A stretch of DNA of 47,173 nt, taken from assembly GCA_015486075.1 (NCBI GenBank), contig WFSG01000016.1, forward strand, positions 1 through 47,173, written 5' to 3'. Below, piece by piece: positions 15,936-23,977 of the stretch. Source of the DNA: Deltaproteobacteria bacterium (GTDB lineage: Bacteria; Desulfobacterota; Desulfomonilia; UBA1062). The position numbers and the translations under genes were made by a program. The first letter of the stretch is position 1; every line of letters starts with the position of its first letter. The notes under the pieces were generated by a model. It saw nothing but the letters and a program-made list of their open reading frames with translations. It was not told the origin of the DNA and did not search any database.

Positions 15936-16835
15936 ATGAAGACCTATATTGAGTGCCTAGCCTGTCTCGTAGGGCAGGCCATAGACATAGCTAATGCAAG
16001 CCTTGATGAACAAGGAGAAAAGGAAGGGTTCATGAGGTTTGTGCTCAAGAACTTAAGCACTTTTGATTACGAGAACCCCCCTCCAATCATGGCCATGCAG
16101 ATGTATGCACGCATAAGGGAGCTCTCCAGCATAGATGACCCATATGAAGATATAAAGAAGCGCTATAACGACAGGGCACTTGAGATGTACCCGATTCTAA
16201 AGAAAATGGTAAGCGAGTCACCTGACCCATTCAACACTGCACTGCGCCTTGCCATAGCTGGAAATATCATAGACTTCGGGGCAGGCCAAAGGCACGAGGA
16301 CATATCACTGGATGATACAGTGGAACGCACACTTAAAGAGCCATTTTCAATCGATAACACACTCGAGCTCAAGCATAGACTCGAGCATGCATCTACCATA
16401 CTATACATAGGTGACAATGCAGGTGAGATCGTCTTTGATAGGATACTGATCGAAGAGATAGGTCCGAAGAAGGTAACGTTCGTGACAAGAGAAGTGCCTG
16501 TCATAAACGACGCAACCATTAAAGACGCCAGGTACGTGGGCCTGGACAGGGTGTGCAGGGTTGTATCGAGTGGTTCAAGGGCACCCGGGACACCTCTTGA
16601 TATCTGTTCAAAGGAATTCAAAGACATGTTCTTCTCTTCTGACGTAGTTATCTCAAAGGGACAGGGAAACTTCGAGACCCTGTCTTCAGTTCCCAGGGAG
16701 GTGTTCTTCGTACTAATGGTTAAGTGTCCGGTGATATCGCGCGATATAGGAAGCGAGGTGGGAGGGCTTGTGGTATTAAGGAGCCCTGCCTCAACCGTCG
16801 ATGCTAACAAGGTAAGGGGCAAAGAGGCAGGGTGA
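15936..16835 (+). CDS. DUF89 (ARMT1-like) metal-dependent damage-control phosphatase family protein
   Basis: A 299-residue protein of the DUF89 family, whose studied members are metal-dependent phosphatases that remove damaged or excess phosphometabolites. Family marks are the N-terminal 'YIECLACLVGQAIDIA' with the C-x-x-C pair, 'LRLAIAGNIIDFGAG', 'LYIGDNAGEIVFDRILIEEI' (metal-binding Asp/Asn), 'REVPVINDATIKDARYVG' and 'DVVISKGQGNFETLS'. Length fits the short prokaryotic subgroup. The start at ATG 15936 lacks a strong ribosome site. It ends 6 bases before the symporter gene and is probably co-transcribed with it. The substrate is not predictable. Confidence 0.87.
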   Translation: MKTYIECLACLVGQAIDIANASLDEQGEKEGFMRFVLKNLSTFDYENPPPIMAMQMYARIRELSSIDDPYEDIKKRYNDRALEMYPILKKMVSESPDPFNTALRLAIAGNIIDFGAGQRHEDISLDDTVERTLKEPFSIDNTLELKHRLEHASTILYIGDNAGEIVFDRILIEEIGPKKVTFVTREVPVINDATIKDARYVGLDRVCRVVSSGSRAPGTPLDICSKEFKDMFFSSDVVISKGQGNFETLSSVPREVFFVLMVKCPVISRDIGSEVGGLVVLRSPASTVDANKVRGKEAG

Positions 16836-16841
16836 TAATAC

Positions 16842-18329
16842 ATGGAAGGTAGAGATAGGTGGTCATCCAGGGCGGCCTTTGTCATGGCAAGTATAGGGTC
16901 TGCTGTCGGGCTCGGTAATGTATGGCGTTTTCCCTACATGGTCTATGACAACGGAGGAGGGGCATTCCTCATACCCTACTTCATTGCACTCATAACCACG
17001 GGTATACCGTTACTGATGCTGGAGTTCAACGTAGGCATTAAGATGCAGAAGGGCCCTGCCTTTGCCCTTGACAAGATAAGAAGAGGGGCGGGTTTCATAG
17101 GCTGGTTTGCCCTTCTGGTATCCTTTATTATAGTCTCTTACTATTCGGTCGTGATATCCTGGGTATGGAACTACATATACTACTCCTTTACCGTTGCATG
17201 GGCAGGCCATGCAAAAGAATTCTTCTTCAGCCATGTCCTCAACATATCCAGCAGCATTTCCAAGACCGGTGGCATTGTCTGGCCTGTGTTTGCAGGATTA
17301 CTCCTAACATGGACATTAATGTACTTTATTATATTCAAGGGCCTGGGTGTTATTGGCAAGGTTGTTGCGTGGACCGTGCCACTGCCATTCGTACTCCTTT
17401 TCGTGCTCCTGTTAAGGGGTATAACGCTTAAAGGGGCAGTGACCGGTCTTAACTTCTACCTTGACCCTGATTTCAGCGTGCTTTTAAATCCCAGGGTCTG
17501 GCTCGCGGCCTATGGCCAGATCTTTTTCTCCCTCTCGCTCGGTTTTGGTGTAATGATAGCATACGCATCCTACATGGCAAGGCATTCTGACATATCAGGT
17601 AATGCCTTTGTGACTGCCCTTACCAACTCTGGTATATCTTTCTTTGCAGGTTTTGTGGTGTTTTCCACCCTCGGATATCTGGCCCAAGCAGTTGCACAGC
17701 CGATAAGCAAGGTAGCTGGCTCAGGGGTTGGACTGGCTTTCGTGATCTTTCCAACGGCAATATCCAGGCTTCCGGGTGGCACTATCATACATGCAATCTT
17801 CGCCCTGATATTCTTTGTAACACTTATAAACCTTGCCATAAACTCGGCATTCTCACTGGTGGAAGCCATTGTCACGGGCCTGAAAGACATCTTTAGTGCC
17901 AGCAGGGAGAAAATAACCTTTTTTGTTTGCCTTGCAGGCCTTGTTGCTGGCCTTATATTCTGTACCAGGTCCGGGCTTTACTGGCTTGACATAGTGGATC
18001 ACTGGGCCAACAACTTTGGTGCGATCATAGTTGGACTCATGGAGGCCTGCCTTATTGGCTGGATATATGGCCCAGAGGAGTTCAGGGCAGACATTAACAA
18101 GTATTCAGACATACACGTTGGCAGGTGGTGGACCTTGTGCGTGAAATGGATTACCCCGATTATAATCATAACCTCGGTGAATTTAAGCTTTTACTCCGAG
18201 CTCAAGAAGTCATATGGAGGATACCCCCAATGGGCGGTAATGGTAGGGGGTTGGTTACTCATAGAGGCACTCTTTATTGGTGGCATTATAATGAACCTTA
18301 AGGCAAGGAACAGGAGAAAGGCATTATGA
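16842..18329 (+). CDS. Sodium-dependent neurotransmitter/amino acid symporter (NSS/SNF family)
   Basis: A 495-residue transporter of the LeuT-like NSS family. The first helix has the signature 'MASIGSAVGLGNVWRFPYMVYDNGGGAFLIPYF', containing the sodium- and substrate-binding unwound segment. Eleven to twelve membrane helices follow, ending in a short basic tail (KARNRRKAL). Family members import amino acids, most often hydrophobic ones, with sodium. It overlaps by four bases (ATGA) a 47-residue gene that matches the small subunit required by MetP-type members. That makes it likely a MetPS-type importer of methionine or alanine-like amino acids, although the substrate remains inferred. Confidence 0.93.
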   Translation: MEGRDRWSSRAAFVMASIGSAVGLGNVWRFPYMVYDNGGGAFLIPYFIALITTGIPLLMLEFNVGIKMQKGPAFALDKIRRGAGFIGWFALLVSFIIVSYYSVVISWVWNYIYYSFTVAWAGHAKEFFFSHVLNISSSISKTGGIVWPVFAGLLLTWTLMYFIIFKGLGVIGKVVAWTVPLPFVLLFVLLLRGITLKGAVTGLNFYLDPDFSVLLNPRVWLAAYGQIFFSLSLGFGVMIAYASYMARHSDISGNAFVTALTNSGISFFAGFVVFSTLGYLAQAVAQPISKVAGSGVGLAFVIFPTAISRLPGGTIIHAIFALIFFVTLINLAINSAFSLVEAIVTGLKDIFSASREKITFFVCLAGLVAGLIFCTRSGLYWLDIVDHWANNFGAIIVGLMEACLIGWIYGPEEFRADINKYSDIHVGRWWTLCVKWITPIIIITSVNLSFYSELKKSYGGYPQWAVMVGGWLLIEALFIGGIIMNLKARNRRKAL

Positions 18330-18469
18330 GCGCAGGTGCATGGATAATGCTACTCTTTGGCACGACCGTACTCTATGGTGGGCTTGCCATAGTGTTTGTA
18401 AAGATATTCAAGGCAAACGAGAGAAAGAGGACACATTATCATAAAAAGAATCAGGCCATGCCCTCGTAG
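18326..18469 (+). CDS. metS: MetS-type small subunit of the NSS symporter
   Basis: A 47-residue gene starting with ATG inside the stop of the symporter gene (ATGA overlap). It encodes one membrane helix, 'AWIMLLFGTTVLYGGLAIVF', followed by a basic cytoplasmic tail (KANERKRTHYHKK). This is the layout of MetS, the small protein needed by MetP of Corynebacterium, with the typical small-residue GG pair at the end of the helix. The 3' end overlaps the convergent NUDIX gene by 19 bases. Position, size and sequence pattern all fit; function in this organism is inferred from the family. Confidence 0.78.
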   Translation: MSAGAWIMLLFGTTVLYGGLAIVFVKIFKANERKRTHYHKKNQAMPS

Positions 18470-19002
18470 AGCATGAGAAAGGCAAAGGCAGCAATAACCA
18501 ATGCATGGGTTATTTCGCCATTCCTTATCATACCAAGTATATCTTCCAGCCCCAATAACTCTAGCTCTATTGCCTCTGTCGGATCAAGTGACTGTTCTGA
18601 CACCAGGTGTACATCCCGCGCAAGGTAAGTATGGCACCTGTTGTTTTGTATGGCAGGGTTAGGCTCAACCGTGCCAATGTGTACCACGTCATCGCTGGAA
18701 TAGCCTGTTTCTTCCTTCATCTCTCTCACGGCCGAGACCATTGGATCTTTCTCTCCCGGGCCCATCATGCCCCCGGGTATCTCCAGGCTCAACCTCTTCA
18801 TGGCATGGCGGTATTGCCTGACCATGACTATCCTGCCATCCGGCCTCACGGGTATGATGTTAACCCAGTCTCCAAATTCGAGGACGGTAAAATCCCTGGT
18901 AATATCATTGGGAACAAAGTGATATCTGTCATGCCTTAGCCTCAATATATGATCCTCGTAAACATGTTGCGTACCAAGGTATTCCCACAGTCTCTTTATC
19001 AT
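18451..19002 (-). CDS. NUDIX hydrolase, ADP-ribose pyrophosphatase-like
   Basis: A 183-residue protein with a NUDIX box 'GGMMGPGEKDPMVSAVREMKEETGY' near residues 89-113. The spacing between the first Glu and the RE pair is one residue longer than the textbook G-x5-E-x7-RE. The start 'MIKRLWEYLGTQHVYEDHILRLRHDRYHF' and the strand 'IIPVRPDGRIVMVRQYRHAM' are typical of the ADP-ribose/sugar-nucleotide pyrophosphatase group (NudF-like). ATG 19002 is chosen. The frame stays open to 19206 only because it runs into the heptamer array, whose translation (PYTLYLIP-type low complexity) is not a real N-terminus. The macro-domain gene that could act on related ADP-ribose species is 450 bases away. Confidence 0.87.
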   Translation of the reverse strand: MIKRLWEYLGTQHVYEDHILRLRHDRYHFVPNDITRDFTVLEFGDWVNIIPVRPDGRIVMVRQYRHAMKRLSLEIPGGMMGPGEKDPMVSAVREMKEETGYSSDDVVHIGTVEPNPAIQNNRCHTYLARDVHLVSEQSLDPTEAIELELLGLEDILGMIRNGEITHALVIAAFAFLMLYEGMA

Positions 19003-19084
19003 TACTTGTCTCCGATCCACGGTAATAAGTAAGTCCTTGTAATGCCTTAAAAGACATTTGTCCAGTGGTTTGAGGAACTCAGAA

Positions 19085-19402
19085 GGCGGAAGGCGGAAGG
19101 TATTAAGACAGGGTATAAGGTACAAGGTATAGGGTATAAGGTAAAAGATACAGGTCTCGGGTATCGGGTTCCGGGTGCCGGGTAAAAGAAAAGGCATAAT
19201 GAGCATCCAGCTGTCAGCGAGAAAACTTTGGCCATAAACCTCGTACCGTAAACCTTATACCTTGTTTCTAGCTATCAGCCCTCAGCTTTCAGGTTATTTG
19301 CCTGGAACCTGATACCTGGCACCTGGTACCTGACACCTGGTCTCGGGTATCGGGTTCCGGGTAAATAACCTTGTCACTGATCGCTGAAAGCTGACAGCTT
19401 AT
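19085..19402. repeat. Heptamer-based repeat array A3
   Basis: About 320 bases of phased heptamers in blocks. AAGGCGG units come first, then GGTATAA/GGTACAA units, AAAAGATACAGG, GGTATCG/GGTTCCG/GGTGCCG units and a 65-base unique core. After the core the same blocks appear in reverse orientation (CCTTATA, CAGCTTT, CCTGGCACC), then GGTATCG units, AAATAACC and GCTGAAAGCTGACAGC. It fills the gap between NUDIX and macro-domain genes; I see no gene in it. Confidence 0.85.
19153..19309 (+). repeat. 157-bp direct repeat, copy 1 (partner at 20817-20973)
   Basis: The two 157-base segments differ at about six positions. A shared unique core (starting AAAAGAAAAGGCATAATGAG, about 65 bases) is identical in both. 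The copies bracket the macro-domain and pseudopilin genes. Confidence 0.9.
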
Positions 19403-19449
19403 TTATAAAAAGCTTGAACAGAACTTAACCATGGTGCTAGGCAATAAGT

Positions 19450-19923
19450 ATGCCCATTGACTACGTAAAGGGTGATGCAACAAGGCCAAAGGGCCAGGGC
19501 CTAAAGGTTATAGTTCATGTGTGCAATGACATCGGCGCATGGGGCAAGGGCTTTGTGCTTGCTATATCCAGGAGATGGAACGAGCCTGAGGCCACATACA
19601 GGCAATGGTACAGGGGAAAACTGGACATCCCGTTCAAGCTTGGAGAGGTGCAGTTTGTTAAGGTAGAAGATGACATATACGTGGCCAACATGATAGGCCA
19701 AAGGGGGCTCCGCAAGGTTAGAGGCATCCCCCCTGTCCGATATGATGCAATAGAGGAGGGCCTGAAAAAGGTAGCAGACTTTGCCATTGAGAACAATGCA
19801 ACGATCCACATGCCCCGCATAGGATGCGGCCTTGCAGGTGGCTCCTGGGACAGGGTGGAAGCAATAATAGAAAAGGTACTTGTCTCAAGGGGCATACAAG
19901 TTACTGTGTACGACTATAAATAG
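19450..19923 (+). CDS. Macro-domain protein (ADP-ribose-processing, OARD1/TARG1-like)
   Basis: A 157-residue stand-alone macro domain. 'VKGDATRPKGQGLKVIVHVCNDIGAWGKGFVLAISRRW' matches the ADP-ribose-binding N-terminal half, with the N-D-x-G-x-x-G-x-G-F segment. 'IHMPRIGCGLAGGSWDRVEAIIEK' is the G-x-G-x-A-G-G catalytic loop of the group that removes ADP-ribose from glutamate or hydrolyses Appr-1''-p (yeast Poa1p, human OARD1). No toxin-like ADP-ribosyltransferase (DarT) is adjacent, so it is not an obvious DarTG system. The ribosome site is weak. It lies between two near-identical 157-bp repeats, with a NUDIX hydrolase upstream. Confidence 0.88.
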   Translation: MPIDYVKGDATRPKGQGLKVIVHVCNDIGAWGKGFVLAISRRWNEPEATYRQWYRGKLDIPFKLGEVQFVKVEDDIYVANMIGQRGLRKVRGIPPVRYDAIEEGLKKVADFAIENNATIHMPRIGCGLAGGSWDRVEAIIEKVLVSRGIQVTVYDYK

Positions 19924-20034
19924 CCATGCAGATCCCAAGTTAACAAAATAACCCAGTGTTTTAACAAATTTCTTTAAAGTTAGTTTTTCTACCATCCGAT
20001 AGTCACCAATATAGAAAAACCAAAGGAGCTTTTT

Positions 20035-20604
20035 ATGAAGAGCTTAGTACTACGTAACAAGGAAGGATTCACACTTGTTGAGCTATCCCTGGTGCTTGTC
20101 ATAATTGGCCTGCTGATGGTGAGTATACTCAAGGGAGAGGCCCTTATTGAAAATGCAAAGATAAAAAGCTTGGTGAGGCAAAAGGATTCCTTTGTGGCTT
20201 CCATCTATACCTTTTACGACAAGTATGGGATGTACCCGGGTGATGAAAACCTGGGTCCCAATGTTCCTACCGGTGATACGCACGATGGAAACGGTAATGG
20301 CAGGATAGATGGTGGAGAGCGTTACTACGTGTTCGAAGACCTGGCACTTGCAAACCTGATACACGGAAATTATACCGGTGCAACCAACAATGACATAATA
20401 CACCCGTTTGGAGGCCACATGTACGTGCAGTGGCAGACGCGTAATGGTATAACAGACCACTGGGTAACCATCACCAATCTCCCTGCGGAGGTTGCCGAGA
20501 CCATAGACAGGAAGTACGATGACGGCGTGTACAACACAGGATCAATCATATCTTCCTCCAACTACACAAACCAGAGTTCAAAAACAATATACTGGCGTAT
20601 TTAA
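20035..20604 (+). CDS. Type II secretion/type IV pilus pseudopilin
   Basis: A 189-residue protein with a class III signal: 'KEGFTLVELSLVLVIIGLLMVSIL' places prepilin peptidase cleavage after Gly11 with Phe at +1 and Glu at +5. The rest is a periplasmic head, 'KDSFVASIYTFYDKYGMYPGD' being typical of GspG/GspH-like pseudopilins. Residues 84-95 (DGNGNGRIDGGE) form a perfect EF-hand-type calcium loop, with Asp/Asn/Asn/Asp/Glu at positions 1, 3, 5, 9 and 12. AAAGGAGC precedes the start and a terminator follows at 20635, so it is a single-gene unit. It probably feeds the machinery encoded from 21128, of which a second pseudopilin is part. Confidence 0.85.
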   Translation: MKSLVLRNKEGFTLVELSLVLVIIGLLMVSILKGEALIENAKIKSLVRQKDSFVASIYTFYDKYGMYPGDENLGPNVPTGDTHDGNGNGRIDGGERYYVFEDLALANLIHGNYTGATNNDIIHPFGGHMYVQWQTRNGITDHWVTITNLPAEVAETIDRKYDDGVYNTGSIISSSNYTNQSSKTIYWRI

Positions 20605-20634
20605 CATACAGGCTCCTTTTATCTCATGGCTAAG

Positions 20635-20668
20635 GGAAGGATGGCCGTCTCACTGCCATCCTTCCTTG
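20635..20668 (+). terminator. Terminator of the pseudopilin gene
   Basis: GGAAGGATGGC (20635-20645) pairs perfectly with GCCATCCTTCC (20655-20665) around a nine-base loop and is followed by TTG and a T-rich stretch. Confidence 0.75.
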
Positions 20669-20794
20669 TTTATGTACTTTTCCCCGCAACATTCTGGTAT
20701 CATAATTATCCTTGTCCTTGCCCCAGCATCCAGGCTTTAGCTCTTAGGTTATTTACCCGGCAACTTTTTGCCTATATGTCTTCTTTCTCCTTTC

Positions 20795-21063
20795 TTTTAC
20801 CCGGCATCTGACACATGGTCTCGGGTATCGGGTGCCAGGTGCCAGGTAAAAGAAAAGGCATAATGAGCATCCAGCTGTCAGCGAGAAAACTTTGGCCATA
20901 AACCTCGTACCGCAAACCTTATACCTTGTTTCTAGCTATCAGCCCTCAGCTTTCAGGTTACTTGCCTGGCACCTTATCTTTTTTTTGCCTTCCGCCTTCC
21001 GCCTTAAACCTTGAACCTTATACCTTACACCTGTTTTTTTACTTTGTCCCTTTGTCCCTTACA
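20795..21063. repeat. Heptamer-based repeat array A4
   Basis: The array contains the second copy of the 157-base repeat (20817-20973). It is followed by CTTCCGC/CTTCCGC heptamers, CCTTGAACCTTATACC units and TTTGTCCC octamers. Together with the terminator region it fills the 520-base gap before the ATPase gene; no gene is seen. Confidence 0.85.
20817..20973 (+). repeat. 157-bp direct repeat, copy 2
   Basis: Same orientation as 19153-19309 and about six substitutions away from it. The high identity of non-phased unique sequence means a recent duplication or shared mobility of the unit, rather than independent heptamer expansion. Confidence 0.9.
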
Positions 21064-21127
21064 TTAAAGTTCAAAATCCCGCTTGTCGAGAAGTAAGAAC
21101 AATAGCAGACATCCAGGAAGGTGTTAG

Positions 21128-22759
21128 ATGCCCAGACGTATCGGGGATATCTTAAAGGAAGAAGGTATAATTGGTGACCAGGAAATCAACTTTGCCCTCA
21201 AAGAACAGCAATCCACAGGGGAGCGTATAGGTGACATACTTATACGCACCGGGCTTGCTACACAGACAGAGCTGGCAATTGCCCTTGCCCGGCAAACAGG
21301 TAAGGAATATTTAAATTTAAGGGAATTCGTACCTCAAAAAGAGGCCTTAAAGGCCTTACCATTCTCGTTTGCAAAGGATAACCAGGTGCTTCCCGTGCGA
21401 GTGGAAGACCACACCCTTGTGGTTGCAACCAGCGAACCCGACAACCTTAGGATGCTCGACCTTGCATCCAGGATATCAAAGAGAAAGGTTAAGTGCTGGG
21501 TGGCGTCTGCCGCCATGATACAGAGGCACATAGAAAAAGAATATTACCTCCTGGAGCACCCAATTGACGAGGACATACGATCCATGCAGGAGCAGTCAAA
21601 GAAAGATGTAAAGGCAGTGAGTGTTGAAAAGCTCACGCAGCTCCTTTTCTTATCTGCCATAAATACAAGGGCAACCGACATCCATATCACGCCCACGAGC
21701 AAGACAACCCACGTGAGATACCGCATCGACGGGGTTGCCTACACGTTTTACACATTCCCAATTGCGCTTCACACGAGGATTGTATCCAACATAAAGGTAA
21801 AGGCAGGCATGGACATATCAGAGCAAAGAAGGCCCCAAGACGGTCGCATGACCTTTGAATTCCTTAACGAGAAGTATGACATGAGGATATCCACGATAAA
21901 GACTTCGGATGGCGAGAACATGGTTATAAGGATACTTTCCACTTCTGACGAGCTCTTTAGCCTAGTTAACCTAGGACTGGAAGATGATGCCATAGGCAAG
22001 CTCAAACATGCCTTTAACAAACCATTCGGCATGGTCCTCATGGCAGGTCCAACCGGTTCAGGTAAAACAACCACACTCTACGCCGCGCTGAGGGAAATCA
22101 ATGCCCTGGAGAAAAACATCCTCACAGTGGAGGACCCTATAGAATATCATTTTCCACTCATAAGGCAGACCCAGGTAAATGAAAAGGCCGGTTATACCTT
22201 TGCCAGTGCAGTGAGATCATTCCTCAGGCAGGACCCGGACGTGATACTCATAGGCGAGATACGTGACAAGGACACGGCAAGCATGGCCGTGCGTGCTGCT
22301 ACCACGGGCCATCTGGTACTTTCCACCATACACGCAAACAACGCAGTTGGCGCCGTTCCTAGGCTAAAGGACCTAGGCATAGGAGACATAATGCTATCCT
22401 CGTCGCTCGTCGCAGTAGTGGCACAAAGGCTGGTAAGGAAGCTCTGTCCCTTCTGCAAAAAGGAATACGAGTCAGGAGAAATGGAAGAAGAGACCTTTGG
22501 AATACCAAGGGGTACAAGACTGTACGAGTCAGAAGGATGCGAAAACTGTCATTATACAGGTTTTAACGGCAGGACACTGGTTAGCGAGATATTCCTGGTA
22601 TCCGATGAAATCGAGATGATGATATCAGACGGGAAACACCCGGTGGAGATCAAAAAAGCTGCCGTTAATGAAGGAATGAGAACACTTATGCAGGATGCAA
22701 AACTCAAAATAATCTCTGGAATTACAAGTGCCAGGGAGGCCATAAGGGTACTGAGTTAG
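21128..22759 (+). CDS. gspE: GspE/PilB/MshE-type secretion ATPase with tandem c-di-GMP-binding (MshEN) motifs
   Basis: A 543-residue assembly ATPase. Residues 4-27 and 33-56 are two 24-residue RIGDIL...G...L...Q motifs joined by five residues, exactly the tandem motif by which MshE-type N-domains bind cyclic di-GMP. The catalytic part has Walker A GPTGSGKTT at 307-315, 'LTVEDPIEYHF' (Asp box), Walker B 'DPDVILIGEIRD' and 'TGHLVLSTIHAN'. A CxxC pair at 'LCPFCKK' and a second at 'GCENCHYTG' make the zinc-binding C4 domain. It should drive assembly of the pseudopilus encoded in the cluster. ATG 21128 follows AGGAAGGTGTTAG. The neighbouring gspF starts three bases after its stop. Confidence 0.95.
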   Translation: MPRRIGDILKEEGIIGDQEINFALKEQQSTGERIGDILIRTGLATQTELAIALARQTGKEYLNLREFVPQKEALKALPFSFAKDNQVLPVRVEDHTLVVATSEPDNLRMLDLASRISKRKVKCWVASAAMIQRHIEKEYYLLEHPIDEDIRSMQEQSKKDVKAVSVEKLTQLLFLSAINTRATDIHITPTSKTTHVRYRIDGVAYTFYTFPIALHTRIVSNIKVKAGMDISEQRRPQDGRMTFEFLNEKYDMRISTIKTSDGENMVIRILSTSDELFSLVNLGLEDDAIGKLKHAFNKPFGMVLMAGPTGSGKTTTLYAALREINALEKNILTVEDPIEYHFPLIRQTQVNEKAGYTFASAVRSFLRQDPDVILIGEIRDKDTASMAVRAATTGHLVLSTIHANNAVGAVPRLKDLGIGDIMLSSSLVAVVAQRLVRKLCPFCKKEYESGEMEEETFGIPRGTRLYESEGCENCHYTGFNGRTLVSEIFLVSDEIEMMISDGKHPVEIKKAAVNEGMRTLMQDAKLKIISGITSAREAIRVLS

Positions 22760-22761
22760 CA

Positions 22762-23973
22762 ATGATCATAACGTATTCTGCCATAACTACGGATGGTACT
22801 GTTGTCAGGAAAAGGGGCGAATTCAGGCGCATTCATGAACTCCTGGATTCAGTTGCATCAGAAGGGCTTATACTCCTGGACTACAGCAAGGATAATGCAT
22901 TCAATAGGGATAAGCTTTCAGACATGTTGCTTCCTGCCATCAAGAGGGTGGATATAATAGAGTTCTGCGAGTCAATGTCCTCCATGCTTGAAGGTGGCCT
23001 ACCTCTCCTTGAGTCCCTGGAAACACTCAGGGATACGACAAGGGTAAAACGGCTGAGAAAGGCCCTAGACATGGTAATATCCGATATATCCGGCGGGGAG
23101 TCGTTTTCAGGTGCACTGGCAGTCCATCCAAACGTGTTCCCTGACATAATGGTATTTCTAACCCGCATAGGAGAAGAAACAGGTAACCTGCAGGGTACAC
23201 TCAAAGACACGGCATACCACCTCAAGAGGGTGGATGACATCGTATCCAACACAAAAAGGGCACTTGCCTATCCTATATTTGTATTCATATCCATGACAGC
23301 GGTCCTGTTCTTCTGGATCTTATACGTGCTCCCCAAGCTCGCAAGTGTATTCAAGGACATGAACCTTGAACTGCCCCTTATTACAAGGACAGTAATGTCA
23401 GTATCAGCCGCCATGAGGACATACTGGTATACAATGCCCTTGGCACTGGTGGCATGCATAGTGGCCTTTGTTCTTGCAAGGAAAAACAGTAACACAAGGC
23501 TTGTCCTTGACCGTATAGGTTACAGGTTACCCGTGGCAGGCAGGGTTGCAAAGGCATCATCCCTAGCCATATTCTTTGCCTACATGTCAATGATGCTGGG
23601 ATCAGGCCTTACCCTTACCAGGAGCTTCGAGGTAATGGAGAAGACATTCAGGAACCTTGCCCTAAGGGAGGTTGTGGGGCGTATCAAGGACATGACCTCA
23701 AGCGGGTTCTCCCTATTCGATGCCTGTAAGAACACGAGGTTCTTTGACCTGTTTGCCCTGCAGATAATAAAGGTGGGAGAGACTACGGGCAGACTTGATG
23801 ACAGGCTCAAGTACCTGGCAGACACTTACCAGGAGAAACTTGAAAGGCTCGTAGACATGGTGGGCAAGATGCTTGAGCCCATGGTGCTTGGCATTGCGGG
23901 CGGGCTTTTTATATTCATCATAATATCCTTGATAGGCCCTGTGTACGACCTCATCAGTAAGGTAGGAGGATAG
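22762..23973 (+). CDS. gspF: GspF/PilC/MshG-type inner-membrane platform protein
   Basis: A 403-residue polytopic platform protein with two T2SSF domains (about 65-190 and 265-390). Each has the 'F...M..ML..G..L..sL' pattern: 'IEFCESMSSMLEGGLPLLESLE' and 'AIFFAYMSMMLGSGLTLTRSFE'. The hallmark 'VFLTRIGEETGNLQGTLKDTAYHL' and 'LQIIKVGETTGRLDDRLKYLADTY' segments follow each. Three membrane helices are visible, ending 'MLEPMVLGIAGGLFIFIIISLIGPVYDLIS'. It connects the ATPase with the growing pseudopilus and is co-transcribed with both neighbours. Confidence 0.95.
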   Translation: MIITYSAITTDGTVVRKRGEFRRIHELLDSVASEGLILLDYSKDNAFNRDKLSDMLLPAIKRVDIIEFCESMSSMLEGGLPLLESLETLRDTTRVKRLRKALDMVISDISGGESFSGALAVHPNVFPDIMVFLTRIGEETGNLQGTLKDTAYHLKRVDDIVSNTKRALAYPIFVFISMTAVLFFWILYVLPKLASVFKDMNLELPLITRTVMSVSAAMRTYWYTMPLALVACIVAFVLARKNSNTRLVLDRIGYRLPVAGRVAKASSLAIFFAYMSMMLGSGLTLTRSFEVMEKTFRNLALREVVGRIKDMTSSGFSLFDACKNTRFFDLFALQIIKVGETTGRLDDRLKYLADTYQEKLERLVDMVGKMLEPMVLGIAGGLFIFIIISLIGPVYDLISKVGG

Positions 23974-23977
23974 TGGT

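Noticed and set aside
19003-19206. 68-residue N-terminal extension of the NUDIX protein
   Set aside because: It is a translation of the heptamer array (PYTLYLIP-type repeats); the family start MIKRLW at 19002 is much more likely.
19450-19923. Macro-domain gene considered as DarG antitoxin
   Set aside because: No DarT-like ADP-ribosyltransferase gene is adjacent, and the protein is a single macro domain of the OARD1 type.
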